Shown in pieces: positions 36,643 through 45,435 of a stretch of DNA of 64,000 nucleotides (position 1 is its first letter; each line of letters opens with the position of its first letter). The DNA lies in contig NZ_VFSV01000007.1 in assembly GCF_007004065.1 (NCBI RefSeq), forward strand, positions 1 through 64,000, given 5' to 3'. The DNA is from Palleronia caenipelagi. GTDB lineage: Bacteria > Pseudomonadota > Alphaproteobacteria > Rhodobacterales > Rhodobacteraceae. A program made the translations under genes and the position numbers. The notes under the pieces were generated by a model. The model was not told where the DNA came from and did no database searches. It saw nothing but the letters and a program-made list of their open reading frames with translations.

Positions 36643-38462
36643 TTGCTCTTGGCCTTGCCCTTCGGTGGCTTGGCGTCATTGGCCGCTTTGGGCTTGGCAT
36701 CTGAGGTCTTGCGGATGTTGCCCCAGATGTCGGGCTTGTAGCCCTGCGAGCGCATGATGAAGTACTGCTGGGTGAAGGTGATCGTGTTGTTGGCGATCCA
36801 GTACAGCACCAGCCCGCTGGCAAAATTGCCGAGCATGAACATAAAGACCCACGGCATCCACGCAAAGATCGCGGCCTGCGTTGGGTCAGCGGGCGCCGGG
36901 TTCAGCTTCTGCTGCAGCCACATGGAGATTCCGAGCAGGATCGGTAGAACGCCCAGCGACAGGATGGCGAAGATCGAGTCGGCCTCGGGCACACCCCAGG
37001 GCAGCAGGCCGAAGAGGTTCAGGATCGAGGTCGGATCGGGGGCCGAGAGGTCCTTGATCCACGCGATCCACGGCGCATGGCGCAACTCAAGCGTTACGAA
37101 GATCACTTTATACAGCGAGAAAAAGATCGGGATCTGGATCAGGATCGGAAGACAGCCCGCCGCCGGGTTGACCTTGTTGGTCTTGTAGAGCTCCATCATA
37201 CCCTGCTGGAGCTTCTGGCGGTCCTCCCCGGCTTTTTCCTTCAGTTTCTCCATCTCGGGCTGAAGTTCCTTCATCCGCGCCATGGAGACGTAGGATTTAT
37301 AGGCCAGTGGCAGCACCAGAGCCTTGATGATCAGGGTCAGGGCGATGATAGACCAGCCCATGTTGCCAATCAGGCCATTCAGCCAGTGCAGCAGCATGAA
37401 GATCGGTTTGGTGAAGAAGAAGAACCAGCCCCAGTCGATAGAATCGACAAACCGGTCAACACCGGCGGCTTGATAGCCCTTGATCGCTTCCCAATCCTTG
37501 GCACCTGCAAAGAGCTGCGTGGTGGCTGTTGCGGTGGCACCGGGCGCAACGTCGAGCGTCGGCTGGCGGGCTTCTGTCTGGAAGATGCCCGCGCCGGGGA
37601 CGTATTTGGCGACGCTGGTGAACGACTTGCCCGCATTGGGGATCAGCGTCGTCATCCAGTACTTGTCAGTAAAGCCGATCCAGCCGCCTTCGGCCACATC
37701 GATCACATCCGCCGGACCACCCTCACGGGCGATCTGGTCGAGATCTTCCATGTCCTTGTATTCGATCTCCTGCAACTCGCCATCCGACATGCGGACCACG
37801 CCCTCGTGCAGGATAAAGAACGAACGGCCTTCGGGCAGGCCGTGACGGGCGACGGTGCCATAAGGGGCGAGCCGCACAGCCTCACCCGTGCCATTCTCGA
37901 CACTCTGCTCGACGTTGAACATGTATCTGTCATCGATCGAGATTGTGCGGCGGAAGGTCAGGCCCTTGCCGTTCTGCCAGACCAGCGTCACCGGCTGGGT
38001 CTCGGTCAGGGTGTCGTTGCCCTCGATGGACCATGGCGTCTCGGCGCCCGGCACGTCCTCGTAGCTGAGCGATCCGCCCGGTGCCCAGCCGAACAGGGCG
38101 TAATAGGAGTTGGCATCGCCCACCGGGTGCAGGAGTTCCACCTTGCCCGACGCGGGATCGAGGGTGACGTTGTATTTCTTCAGGAACAACTCATCGATGC
38201 GGCCACCGATGGTGGAGATCGAGCCCGACACCGACTCGGTGTCGATGCTGATCCGCGCCGCCTCGGCAGTCACTTCGGCCGGAGCGGCGGCGGTGCCAGT
38301 GCCGGTTGCCGTCGCCGCGGGAACCGCAGCGGGGCCAGTGACTTCGGCCACGGGTGTCTCCGGGGCGACCGGCTCTTCGGGCGGGAAAAGCACCATCCAG
38401 CCGATGATCACCAGAAACGACAGCACCGTCGCCAAGATGAGGTTTCTGTTCTGCTCGTCCAT
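36639..38462 (-). CDS. yidC: Membrane protein insertase YidC
   Basis: 607 residues from ATG 38462 (MDEQNRNLILATVLSFLVI). YidC folds and inserts inner-membrane proteins alone or with SecYEG. In order: an N-terminal helix, an extended periplasmic P1 domain, then the conserved five-helix core starting GWGWFFFFTKP-like DWGWFFFFTKP, PLAYKSYVSMARMKELQPEM, INPAAGCLPILIQIPIFFSLYKV-type segment and LVLYWIANNTITFTQQYFIM, and a short basic tail. It is downstream of ttcA in the rpmH block. A 543-codon antisense frame is a shadow. Confidence 0.97.
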   Translation of the reverse strand: MDEQNRNLILATVLSFLVIIGWMVLFPPEEPVAPETPVAEVTGPAAVPAATATGTGTAAAPAEVTAEAARISIDTESVSGSISTIGGRIDELFLKKYNVTLDPASGKVELLHPVGDANSYYALFGWAPGGSLSYEDVPGAETPWSIEGNDTLTETQPVTLVWQNGKGLTFRRTISIDDRYMFNVEQSVENGTGEAVRLAPYGTVARHGLPEGRSFFILHEGVVRMSDGELQEIEYKDMEDLDQIAREGGPADVIDVAEGGWIGFTDKYWMTTLIPNAGKSFTSVAKYVPGAGIFQTEARQPTLDVAPGATATATTQLFAGAKDWEAIKGYQAAGVDRFVDSIDWGWFFFFTKPIFMLLHWLNGLIGNMGWSIIALTLIIKALVLPLAYKSYVSMARMKELQPEMEKLKEKAGEDRQKLQQGMMELYKTNKVNPAAGCLPILIQIPIFFSLYKVIFVTLELRHAPWIAWIKDLSAPDPTSILNLFGLLPWGVPEADSIFAILSLGVLPILLGISMWLQQKLNPAPADPTQAAIFAWMPWVFMFMLGNFASGLVLYWIANNTITFTQQYFIMRSQGYKPDIWGNIRKTSDAKPKAANDAKPPKGKAKSK

Positions 38463-38539
38463 CGCCGAGATCCTGACCTGTCCGCTCAATTCAGCCGGTG
38501 TTCAACAGCCGTGCCCCCCGAAGGTCAAGGCAAATCCCG

Positions 38540-39394
38540 TCATGAAGGGGTCTTCTTGGCCTCTGCGGGCAGGGTCAGACCGGCGAAATCGAACAGTCCG
38601 GGGTCGAGCAGGTGGGAGGGTCGGGTGTTCATCAGTGCCCGGAACATCACCTGCCGCCGCCCCGGCGCGTTCTTCTCCCAACCGTCGAGGATCTGTTTTA
38701 CCTGCTGACGTTGCAGCCCGTCCTGCGAGCCGCAGAGGTCGCAGGGGATAATCGGGTAGTTCATCGCGCGGGCGAACTTGTCGCAATCGTCCTCCGCCAC
38801 ATGGGCGAGGGGGCGCATGACAAAGAGGTCGCCTTCTTCGTTCACCAGCTTCGGAGGCATGGTCGCCAGCCGTCCGCCATGGAACAGGTTCATAAAGAAC
38901 GTCTCGAGGATGTCGTCGCGGTGATGGCCCAGCACCACAGCGGAACAGCCTTCCTCGCGTGCGATGCGGTAGAGATTGCCGCGTCGGAGCCGTGAGCAAA
39001 GCGCGCAATAGGTGCGGCCCTGAGGGACCTTGTCCATCACGATGGAATAGGTGTCCTGATACTCGATCCGGTGGGGAACGCCCATTTTCTCAAGGAACTC
39101 CGGCAGCACCGTCGCCGGAAAGCCCGGCTGTCCCTGATCGAGATTGCAGGCAAGGATATCCACCGGCAGGAGGCCGCGCCATTGCAATTCGGTGAGAGCG
39201 GCCAGCAGCGTGTAACTATCCTTGCCGCCGGACAGGCAAACCAGCCAGCGGTCGCCTTCACGCACCATGCCATACTGCTCCACCGCCTCGCGGGTGGCGC
39301 GCACAATCCGCTTGCGCAGCTTCCGAAACTCGGTGGTTTTCGGAGCGCCGTGGAACAGCGGGTGAATCTCGTCTGAGTTTGTCTTGTCCAGCAT
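38540..39394 (-). CDS. ttcA: tRNA 2-thiocytidine(32) synthetase
   Basis: 284 residues. The PP-loop [12 protein letters not shown] binds ATP, and the Cys pair in [11 protein letters not shown] with a further Cys in IPCDLCGSQ holds the iron-sulfur cluster used to thiolate cytidine 32. [18 protein letters not shown] and [10 protein letters not shown] are TtcA signatures. It sits between yidD and yidC, a position not seen in the textbook rpmH-rnpA-yidD-yidC order. Confidence 0.96.
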   Translation of the reverse strand: MLDKTNSDEIHPLFHGAPKTTEFRKLRKRIVRATREAVEQYGMVREGDRWLVCLSGGKDSYTLLAALTELQWRGLLPVDILACNLDQGQPGFPATVLPEFLEKMGVPHRIEYQDTYSIVMDKVPQGRTYCALCSRLRRGNLYRIAREEGCSAVVLGHHRDDILETFFMNLFHGGRLATMPPKLVNEEGDLFVMRPLAHVAEDDCDKFARAMNYPIIPCDLCGSQDGLQRQQVKQILDGWEKNAPGRRQVMFRALMNTRPSHLLDPGLFDFAGLTLPAEAKKTPS

Positions 39395-39466
39395 GACCGC
39401 CCGCTTACGCCAATTTTGCGGTCACGCAAAGATGCTCCGGCCCGCGTGACGGACCGGAGCGTTCGG

Positions 39467-39673
39467 CTACCGCATGTATCTCCACGGATCAGGAGGGGCG
39501 TCGGCACGGGGCGGCAGCCCCACATCCCGCCGCAGATGCTCGCAATCCGGCTCAGGCGGCAGACGCCGCAGGTTCAGGGCGCTGGCGATGACCCGCTTCA
39601 GGACGTGCCAGGTGCCATGGGTGGCGATGATCTCGTCGATCAGGTCAGGGGTATTGCGCAAAGCTTTGATCAT
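39467..39673 (-). CDS. Hypothetical small protein in the ttcA-yidD interval
   Basis: 68 residues from ATG 39673 (MIKALRNTPDLIDEIIATHG). A helical N-terminal half (TWHVLKRVIASALNLRR) and a Pro-rich tail. No family recognised; no signal or membrane segment. The binding site is weak. It follows the yidD region on the same strand and precedes ttcA by 72 bp. Confidence 0.45.
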   Translation of the reverse strand: MIKALRNTPDLIDEIIATHGTWHVLKRVIASALNLRRLPPEPDCEHLRRDVGLPPRADAPPDPWRYMR

Positions 39674-39732
39674 GGGAATCCGACCGCGAAGGGTCCTCCT
39701 CGTGTTGTGACGTGTCGATGTGGAAGGGGTGT

Positions 39733-39763
39733 AAAAACAGCGGCTCACGCGCCGGGGCGCTGT
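39733..39763 (-). terminator. Possible Rho-independent terminator
   Basis: ACAGCG (39737-39742) pairs with CGCTGT (39758-39763), and read leftwards the stem runs into TTTTT. It lies just downstream of the 24-codon frame ending at 39805. Confidence 0.5.
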
Positions 39764-39804
39764 GTCAGAGCTCTGATTTTACGGGTGTGTCGCGGGGGAG
39801 CCGA

Positions 39805-39879
39805 TCAGCGATGGGATCGCTGGGCGGTGCCGGTCCATTTGGCGAAGCAAAGGCGTACGATGCGATAAGACATAGTCAT
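39805..39879 (-). CDS. Possible 24-residue peptide
   Basis: ATG 39879 has GGAGGG five bases upstream (39885-39890). The product starts MTMSYRIVRLCFAKW and ends RSHR, basic with a short hydrophobic start. A TTGACA-like element (39915-39920) lies upstream and a hairpin with T-run downstream, so a compact transcription unit is possible. The peptide has no recognised family and may only be a leader. Confidence 0.3.
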   Translation of the reverse strand: MTMSYRIVRLCFAKWTGTAQRSHR

Positions 39880-39914
39880 GTGCGCCCTCCCTGCGTTCAA
39901 ACGATGCGACAGAA

Positions 39915-39926
39915 TGTCAAATGACA
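39915..39926. repeat. Short palindrome overlapping a TTGACA element
   Basis: TGTCAAATGACA is a perfect inverted repeat (TGTCA, AA, TGACA). Its left arm overlaps TTGACA on the leftward strand, a place where a repressor could act. The -10 box after it is poor, so the promoter is unproven. Apart from the small frame, terminator and this palindrome, 39674-40002 shows nothing else. Confidence 0.4.
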
Positions 39927-40002
39927 CGATTCGTGCGGCCTGTCAGCAACTTTTGCGGGAATGATGGTAATTTTCATTCCTGTGACCGAATCGCCGCAGG
40001 GG

Positions 40003-40230
40003 TCAGTCCTTGGGGGGGACGTTGTCGATGCCGGATCCGCCCCAGGGGTGGCAGCGACCGATTCGGCGCAAGGTCAACCAGCCGCCTTTGAGCGCCCCAT
40101 GTGTGTCGATTGCTTCGAGTGCGTAGGCGGAGCAGGTGGGGTGATAGCGGCAGTTGAACCCAACCCAAGGGGAGAAGATCAGACGGTAACCGCGCACGGG
40201 CAGGGCGAGGATCCGGGCAGCAATGGTCAT
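40003..40230 (-). CDS. yidD: Membrane protein insertion efficiency factor YidD
   Basis: 75 residues. [36 protein letters not shown] and [17 protein letters not shown] are the invariant YidD blocks, with three conserved Cys. The protein is membrane-associated through an amphipathic N-terminus and assists YidC. It overlaps the rnpA stop by four bases. Confidence 0.97.
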   Translation of the reverse strand: MTIAARILALPVRGYRLIFSPWVGFNCRYHPTCSAYALEAIDTHGALKGGWLTLRRIGRCHPWGGSGIDNVPPKD

Positions 40231-40601
40231 CCGTGGATCTCCATGAGCGCACTGGCAAGATCGCGGCGTAGCTTCACAAAGTCACGATCTGCGGTGATCT
40301 CGCGCTTGCCGATCAGCACGTAGTCCCAACCGGGGCGCCCGAGATCCGGCAGCTCCAGCCGGACCACTTCGCGCAGGCGACGCTTGGCCCGGTTTCGGGC
40401 AACCGCGTTGCCGACCTTTTTCGAGCAGGTATAGCCTACGCGCACTCCATCACCTTCGCCGCGCTCACGCGCTTGAAGGATGAGGCCGGGGCGCCGGACA
40501 TAACGGGCACGGGCGGCGCGCAGAAAGTCGGCGCGCTTGGTGAGGACCTCAAACGAAACGGGCCCGCCAGCGGGGTCCGCTGCGGGCCGATCCGTTGCCA
40601 T
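40227..40601 (-). CDS. rnpA: Ribonuclease P protein component
   Basis: 124 residues. The RNR motif [17 protein letters not shown] and the start [19 protein letters not shown] are diagnostic; it binds RNase P RNA for 5' maturation of tRNA. The first 18 residues before the conserved core are Pro/Gly/Ala-rich and may not be part of the fold. It is 10 bp after rpmH. Confidence 0.96.
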   Translation of the reverse strand: MATDRPAADPAGGPVSFEVLTKRADFLRAARARYVRRPGLILQARERGEGDGVRVGYTCSKKVGNAVARNRAKRRLREVVRLELPDLGRPGWDYVLIGKREITADRDFVKLRRDLASALMEIHG

Positions 40602-40611
40602 GGGCTGGGCC

Positions 40612-40746
40612 TCAGGCGCTGAGCGACTTCCGACCGCGGGCGCGGCGGGCGTTCAGGATCTTGCGGCCGGCTTTGGTGGCCATGCGGGCGCGGAACCCGT
40701 GGCGACGCTTGCGAACGAGGTTCGAGGGCTGGAAGGTGCGCTTCAT
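40612..40746 (-). CDS. rpmH: 50S ribosomal protein L34 (bL34)
   Basis: 44 residues from ATG 40746: [20 protein letters not shown] at the start, KSLSA at the end. A very basic protein of the large subunit near the exit tunnel. First gene of the rpmH-rnpA-yidD block. Confidence 0.98.
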
Positions 40747-40816
40747 GTCTAGTCTCCCGGACGGGCGGCGGGGACCGATGTCCCACAGGCCGGATTAAAA
40801 CGGATGTCAGGTGGCG

Positions 40817-40845
40817 CGTTTAGGCAGCGGGAGCGCGCCTGTCAA
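40817..40845 (-). promoter_or_regulatory. Promoter of rpmH
   Basis: Read leftwards: TTGACA (40845-40840), a 17-base spacer and TAAACG (40822-40817). The -35 box is perfect, the -10 partial. The rpmH leader would be about 65 bases. Confidence 0.6.
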
Positions 40846-41015
40846 CAGCCCGCCCCGGAATAGGCGCTGCTTTGCGTCTGTATTTCAGCCGAAAGCCCGA
40901 ATGTTACAGTTTGCCCCGGTTTCAGGCGCTCTCCATCAATCAGCCGTGAGGCGGATTTCCCTGTCTCCTCAATGTCTCCATGTTAGGCCTCAACGCAACA
41001 CGAGGAGCACAGCCC

Positions 41016-41747
41016 ATGTCCGCCGCGCCAGCACAGACCGCATCCCCCTGGATTCGCCGCCTGCCGCTCATCGCTATCGCCGCCGTCGCCGTCATCGGGG
41101 CCTTTACCCTCGGGGATCTCCTGTCTTTTGAGGCGCTCGCCGAGAATCGGGAAAAGCTCCTGGCCTTTCGGGATGCCAACTATCTGGTGGCCGCTCTGGG
41201 CTTTATTGCCATCTACGCGCTGATCGTCGCGTTCTCATTGCCCGGCGCGACCATCGCCACACTCACCGGCGGGTTCCTGTTTTCGACCTTTCCCGGCGTG
41301 ATATTCAACATGACGGGTGCGACCCTCGGGGCTATCGCGATCTTTCTCGCGGCCAAATGGGGCTTCGGCGCTCAGCTCTCGGCTAAAATGGACAGTTCCG
41401 ACGGTAAGATTCGCAAGATCAAGGAAGGCATCGACGAGAATCGCTGGTCTATGCTGTTCCTGATCCGGCTTGTGCCCGCAGTGCCGTTCTTCGTCGCAAA
41501 CCTCGTGCCCGCTTTCGTGGGCGTGCCGCTCTGGATCTTCGCCGTGACGACGTTCGTGGGGATCATCCCCGGTGCGCTGGTCTACACATCCGTCGGCGCC
41601 GGTCTGGGCGAGGTCTTTGCCCGGGGCGAGACGCCGAATCTGTCGATCATCTTCGAGCCGCATATCCTGCTGCCGATCCTCGGGCTCTGTGCGCTGGCCG
41701 CACTTCCCCTCGTGTTGAAAGCCCTCCGTGGCAAAAAGGACGTCTGA
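41016..41747 (+). CDS. TVP38/TMEM64 (VTT-domain) membrane protein
   Basis: 243 residues from ATG 41016, preceded by GAGGAG. Several hydrophobic helices. The VTT/DedA-like core is FSLPGATIATLTGGFLFSTFPG and FLIRLVPAVPFFVANLVPAFVGV with the conserved Pro-rich re-entrant loop. Such proteins are thought to move lipids across membranes. First gene of a tight operon: the flavoprotein gene starts three bases after its stop. Pairing or fusion of VTT proteins with such oxidoreductases is common in bacteria. Confidence 0.93.
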   Translation: MSAAPAQTASPWIRRLPLIAIAAVAVIGAFTLGDLLSFEALAENREKLLAFRDANYLVAALGFIAIYALIVAFSLPGATIATLTGGFLFSTFPGVIFNMTGATLGAIAIFLAAKWGFGAQLSAKMDSSDGKIRKIKEGIDENRWSMLFLIRLVPAVPFFVANLVPAFVGVPLWIFAVTTFVGIIPGALVYTSVGAGLGEVFARGETPNLSIIFEPHILLPILGLCALAALPLVLKALRGKKDV

Positions 41748-41750
41748 CCC

Positions 41751-43169
41751 ATGCAAGATCTGACCTGTGACCTCTGCATCATCGGCGCTGGCTCCGGGGG
41801 GCTCTCCATGGCCGCCGGAGCGTCCCAGATGGGGGCGGATGTGATCCTCATCGAAGGGCATAAGATGGGCGGCGATTGCCTCAATTATGGATGCGTCCCG
41901 TCAAAGGCACTGCTGGCCGCCGGTCGGCAAGCGCATCGGGTCGCCCATCCGGGTCGTCTCGGCGTGGCTCCTGCGGCGCCGGAGGTGGATTATGCGGAGG
42001 CCAAAGATCACGTGGCTCGCGTCATCGACACCATCGCGCCGGTGGACAGTCAGGAGCGATTCGAAGGCTTTGGCGTCCGCGTCATCCGCGAATGGGGCAG
42101 GTTTTCCGATCCCGACACGGTCGTTGCGGGAGACTACAGGATCAAGGCCCGGCGCTTTGTCATCGCCACCGGGTCGTCCCCTTTCGTGCCGCCGATTCCC
42201 GGGCTGGACGGGGTGAGCTATCACACCAATGAAACGATCTTTGAACTGCGGGAAAAGCCCTCGCATCTCATGATCATCGGCGGAGGCCCAATCGGGCTGG
42301 AGATGGCACAGGCCCACCGGCGGCTTGGCTGCGAGGTGACGGTGATCGAGGGCGCCCGCGCCATGGCCAAGGACGACCCCGAGGCCGCAGCCATCGTGGT
42401 GCAGAGCCTGCGGGACGAGGGGGTGACCATTGTCGAGGGGGCACAGGCCACCGCGATCAGCGAGGGTCCGGACGGGATTACCGTGGAGACACCCGAGGGC
42501 AGTCATACCGGCTCGCATCTGCTAGTCGCCGTCGGGCGCAAGGTGAATATCGACCGGCTCGATCTCGACGCGGGCAATGTGGCCCATGACCGCGCGGTCA
42601 AGGTGGACGGCCGCTTGCGCTCGACCACCAACCGCAAAGTCTATGCGGCGGGCGATGCTGCGGGGGGCATGCAGTTCACCCATCTGGCGGGTTATCATGC
42701 GGGCGTTCTGATCCCGCAGATCCTGCTGAGCCTGCCGTCGAAGGCCAAGACCGCACATATCCCCTGGTGCACCTATACCTCGCCGGAACTGGCGCAGGTG
42801 GGGCTGACCGCCGATGAGGCGATCCGGGAGCACGGCCGGGACAAGGTCGAGGTGGTCCGGTTTGACTACCACGAGAATGACCGCGCGATTGCCAGTGGCG
42901 AGACGAAAGGCTTTGTCAAGGTTGCCGTGGTCAAGGGCAAACCCGTCGGCGCCACCATCGTCGGTGCGCAGGCCGGTGAGCTTATCTCTATGTGGGCCAT
43001 GGCGCTGGCCAACGGTCTGAAGATGCGGGCGATTTCCAACACGGTGCTGCCTTATCCGACCCTGTCCGAAGTCAACAAGCGGGCCGCAGGCGCCTACTTC
43101 TCGCCACGGCTGTTTGAAAGCGATAAGGTTAAGAAGATCGTGCGGCTGGTGCAGAAATACCTGCCGTGA
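41751..43169 (+). CDS. FAD-dependent pyridine-nucleotide-disulfide oxidoreductase (MerA/LPD-like)
   Basis: 472 residues. The FAD motif IIGAGSGGLSMAAGASQMG, redox disulfide GGDCLNYGCVPSKAL, NAD(P) motif IIGGGPIGLEMAQ and the C-terminal dimerisation domain are all present. At the C-terminus the family's HPT active-site His is Tyr (LPYPTLSE), as in mercuric reductase, but the MerA C-terminal Cys pair and N-terminal metal-binding domain are missing. It is therefore neither a typical lipoamide dehydrogenase nor MerA. Three bases after the VTT gene, so both probably act together. Confidence 0.9.
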   Translation: MQDLTCDLCIIGAGSGGLSMAAGASQMGADVILIEGHKMGGDCLNYGCVPSKALLAAGRQAHRVAHPGRLGVAPAAPEVDYAEAKDHVARVIDTIAPVDSQERFEGFGVRVIREWGRFSDPDTVVAGDYRIKARRFVIATGSSPFVPPIPGLDGVSYHTNETIFELREKPSHLMIIGGGPIGLEMAQAHRRLGCEVTVIEGARAMAKDDPEAAAIVVQSLRDEGVTIVEGAQATAISEGPDGITVETPEGSHTGSHLLVAVGRKVNIDRLDLDAGNVAHDRAVKVDGRLRSTTNRKVYAAGDAAGGMQFTHLAGYHAGVLIPQILLSLPSKAKTAHIPWCTYTSPELAQVGLTADEAIREHGRDKVEVVRFDYHENDRAIASGETKGFVKVAVVKGKPVGATIVGAQAGELISMWAMALANGLKMRAISNTVLPYPTLSEVNKRAAGAYFSPRLFESDKVKKIVRLVQKYLP

Positions 43170-43196
43170 GGCGTGGGGGCGTGTGAGGGGCCGGCT

Positions 43197-44579
43197 GTGA
43201 ATTCACTATCAGGTCGCTTTCTGGTCCTGACGATCATTTTCGTCATGCTGGCGGAGGTGCTGATCTTTGTCCCCTCCATTGCGCGGTTTCGGGAGACCTA
43301 CCTGAATGCGCGGCTGGAGCGGGCGCAGATCGCCTCTCTGGCGCTTCTGGCCGAAGACATGCTCGACCCCGATCTCGAACGGGAACTGCTGGAGAACGCT
43401 GAGGTCTTCAACGTGGTGCTACGCCGCGATGAATTGCGTCAGCTGGTGCTGTCCTCGCCGATCCCGTCGCCCATCTGGCAGACCTATGACATGCGCGATC
43501 CGTCGGTCTTTGCCCTGATCGGCGATGCCATCGTCACGCTTCTGGAGGGGAAGGACCGTGTGATCCGGGTGGTGGGTCAGCCGGTCCGCATGGGCGGTGA
43601 GCAGATCGAGATCACCATCGCCGCGGGTCCGCTGCGCGCCGCGATGATCGACTACGGGGTCCGCATCCTGATCCTGTCGGCGGTGATCTCGGTCCTGACC
43701 GCGCTCCTGTTGTTCCTTGCGGTGCGCAGGCTCATGGTGCGGCCCATCCGCCGGGTGGTTTCGGCCATGCAGAGTTATGCCGAAGCCCCCGAGGATGCGC
43801 GCAACATCATCGACCCGTCGTCTCAGATTCGAGAGCTTCGGGATGCAGAGAATGCGCTCAGGGATCTGGAAACCCAACTCAGTCAGGCGCTCCGGCAGAA
43901 GCAGCGGCTGGCGCTTTTGGGCGGCGCGGTGGCCAAGATCAACCACGATCTGCGCAACGTCCTGACGACGGCGCAGCTCTTTGGCGACCGGATGGAGGAG
44001 TCACGCGACCCGCAAGTCGCCCGTCTGGCGCCGAAGCTCCTGAACTCCCTCCGGCGGGCGGAATCGATTTGTGAGGCGACCTTGGCCTTCGGGAAGGCCG
44101 ATGAGCCGCCCCCGCAGCTCAGACGCTTCCCCCTTGCCGCGCTGGTCGAGGATGTGCTGGAGGCCGAGACGCTGGCCGCTGAGGGCAGTGGCGTCACGTT
44201 GGTCAGCCAGGTGAGACCCGACATCGAGATCCGGGCTGATCGGGAGCAGCTCCACCGCGCCCTTGATAACCTTGTGCGCAACGCCCGTCAGGCGATGACG
44301 GCGCGTCGCGTCGAAGGGACAATTACCGTGTCCGCCAGCGAGAGTGATGCGGGCTGGAGCATCCGGGTGGCCGATACCGGGCCGGGTATTCCGGCGCGGA
44401 TGCAGGAAACGCTGTTTCAGCCGTTCCAATCGGCCTCGAAGAAAGGCACCGGGCTGGGGCTGACCATCGCCCAGGAACTGGTCCGTGGCCATGGCGGAAC
44501 CCTGAAACTGGTTGAGAGCGGTCCTGCCGGGACATCATTTGAGATCGTCTTTCCCCGCTCTGTGCAGCCGCTGAATTGA
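43197..44579 (+). CDS. Sensor histidine kinase
   Basis: 460 residues if started at GTG 43197 (GAGGGG upstream). Two membrane helices (about residues 8-27 and 155-177) flank a periplasmic sensor of about 125 residues; HAMP follows. The phosphoacceptor His250 is in AKINHDLRNVLTTAQ, then the HATPase blocks NLVRNARQAM, DTGPGIP and GTGLGLTIAQEL. No response-regulator gene is next to it. It lies 27 bp after the flavoprotein gene and 7 bp before the IMPase-family gene. Confidence 0.92.
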   Translation: MNSLSGRFLVLTIIFVMLAEVLIFVPSIARFRETYLNARLERAQIASLALLAEDMLDPDLERELLENAEVFNVVLRRDELRQLVLSSPIPSPIWQTYDMRDPSVFALIGDAIVTLLEGKDRVIRVVGQPVRMGGEQIEITIAAGPLRAAMIDYGVRILILSAVISVLTALLLFLAVRRLMVRPIRRVVSAMQSYAEAPEDARNIIDPSSQIRELRDAENALRDLETQLSQALRQKQRLALLGGAVAKINHDLRNVLTTAQLFGDRMEESRDPQVARLAPKLLNSLRRAESICEATLAFGKADEPPPQLRRFPLAALVEDVLEAETLAAEGSGVTLVSQVRPDIEIRADREQLHRALDNLVRNARQAMTARRVEGTITVSASESDAGWSIRVADTGPGIPARMQETLFQPFQSASKKGTGLGLTIAQELVRGHGGTLKLVESGPAGTSFEIVFPRSVQPLN

Positions 44580-44586
44580 GAAACCT

Positions 44587-45435
44587 ATGACCGAGGCCCC
44601 TATGATTGATGACACTCTGAGTGAAGCGTTGGTCGGGGCTGTCCGGGACGTCGCCCGCGCCGAGATCCTGCCGCGCTTTCGGCGGCTCTCCGGGGAGGAG
44701 ATCGACACAAAGTCCGGACCCGACGATCTGGTCACTGTCGCCGACCGCGCTGCCGAGGAGGCCCTCGGCGAGAGGGTCGCGCGGCTGCTGCCCGAAGCGC
44801 TGTTTCTGGGCGAAGAGGCAATTTCCACCGACCCGTCTTTGTTGGATGGCCTCGATGAAGCCGACCTGGCGGTCATCGTCGATCCGGTGGACGGGACGTG
44901 GAACTTCGCCCGGGGGTTGGCGCTGTTTGCGGTGATGCTGGCCGTCGTGGCGCGGGGCGAGACGGTGTTTGGGCTGATCTATGACCCTGTGCTCGACGAC
45001 TGGATGTTGGCGCGACCGGGGCAGGGAGCCTGGGCTTGTCGCCCCGATGCCGCGCCCCGACGTTTGCGCAGCGCGCCGGAGAAACCCGAGGCTGAGGAGA
45101 CCGGCTATCTGCCCACGGGGCTTTTCACGATGCCGGCCCGCGAGCGGCTCCTGCCTCTCTACCTGACCCATCGCCGGGTCCAGAACCTGCGATGCTCCGC
45201 CCATGAATACCGGCTGATGATCGACGGCCATGCGGATTGGATGGTCACCCACAGTTCGAACCCGTGGGATCATCTGGCCGGGCGGCTCTGTCTGACCGAG
45301 GCGGGGGGCGCTATCGCTCAGGTGGGTGCTGTGCCGTGGCGCGTCGGAGATACCAGCCGGGTTTTGCTGGCCGCCCGCTCAGAGGCGCGGCTGGGACTTC
45401 TGGAGGAGCAGTTGAGCGAGGTGTTTGACCAATGA
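44587..45435 (+). CDS. Inositol-monophosphatase family protein
   Basis: 282 residues. The metal site motifs are GEEAIS, VDPVDGTWNFARG and, near the end, NPWDHLAGRLCLTEAGG (the WD motif). These Mg-dependent, Li-sensitive phosphatases act on inositol phosphates, PAP or related phosphomonoesters; the substrate here is unknown. It overlaps the thioesterase gene by four bases. Confidence 0.92.
   Translation: MTEAPMIDDTLSEALVGAVRDVARAEILPRFRRLSGEEIDTKSGPDDLVTVADRAAEEALGERVARLLPEALFLGEEAISTDPSLLDGLDEADLAVIVDPVDGTWNFARGLALFAVMLAVVARGETVFGLIYDPVLDDWMLARPGQGAWACRPDAAPRRLRSAPEKPEAEETGYLPTGLFTMPARERLLPLYLTHRRVQNLRCSAHEYRLMIDGHADWMVTHSSNPWDHLAGRLCLTEAGGAIAQVGAVPWRVGDTSRVLLAARSEARLGLLEEQLSEVFDQ

Noticed and set aside
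37077-38708. 543-codon rightward frame antisense to yidC and ttcA
   Set aside because: It spans two real genes on the opposite strand and has no motif.
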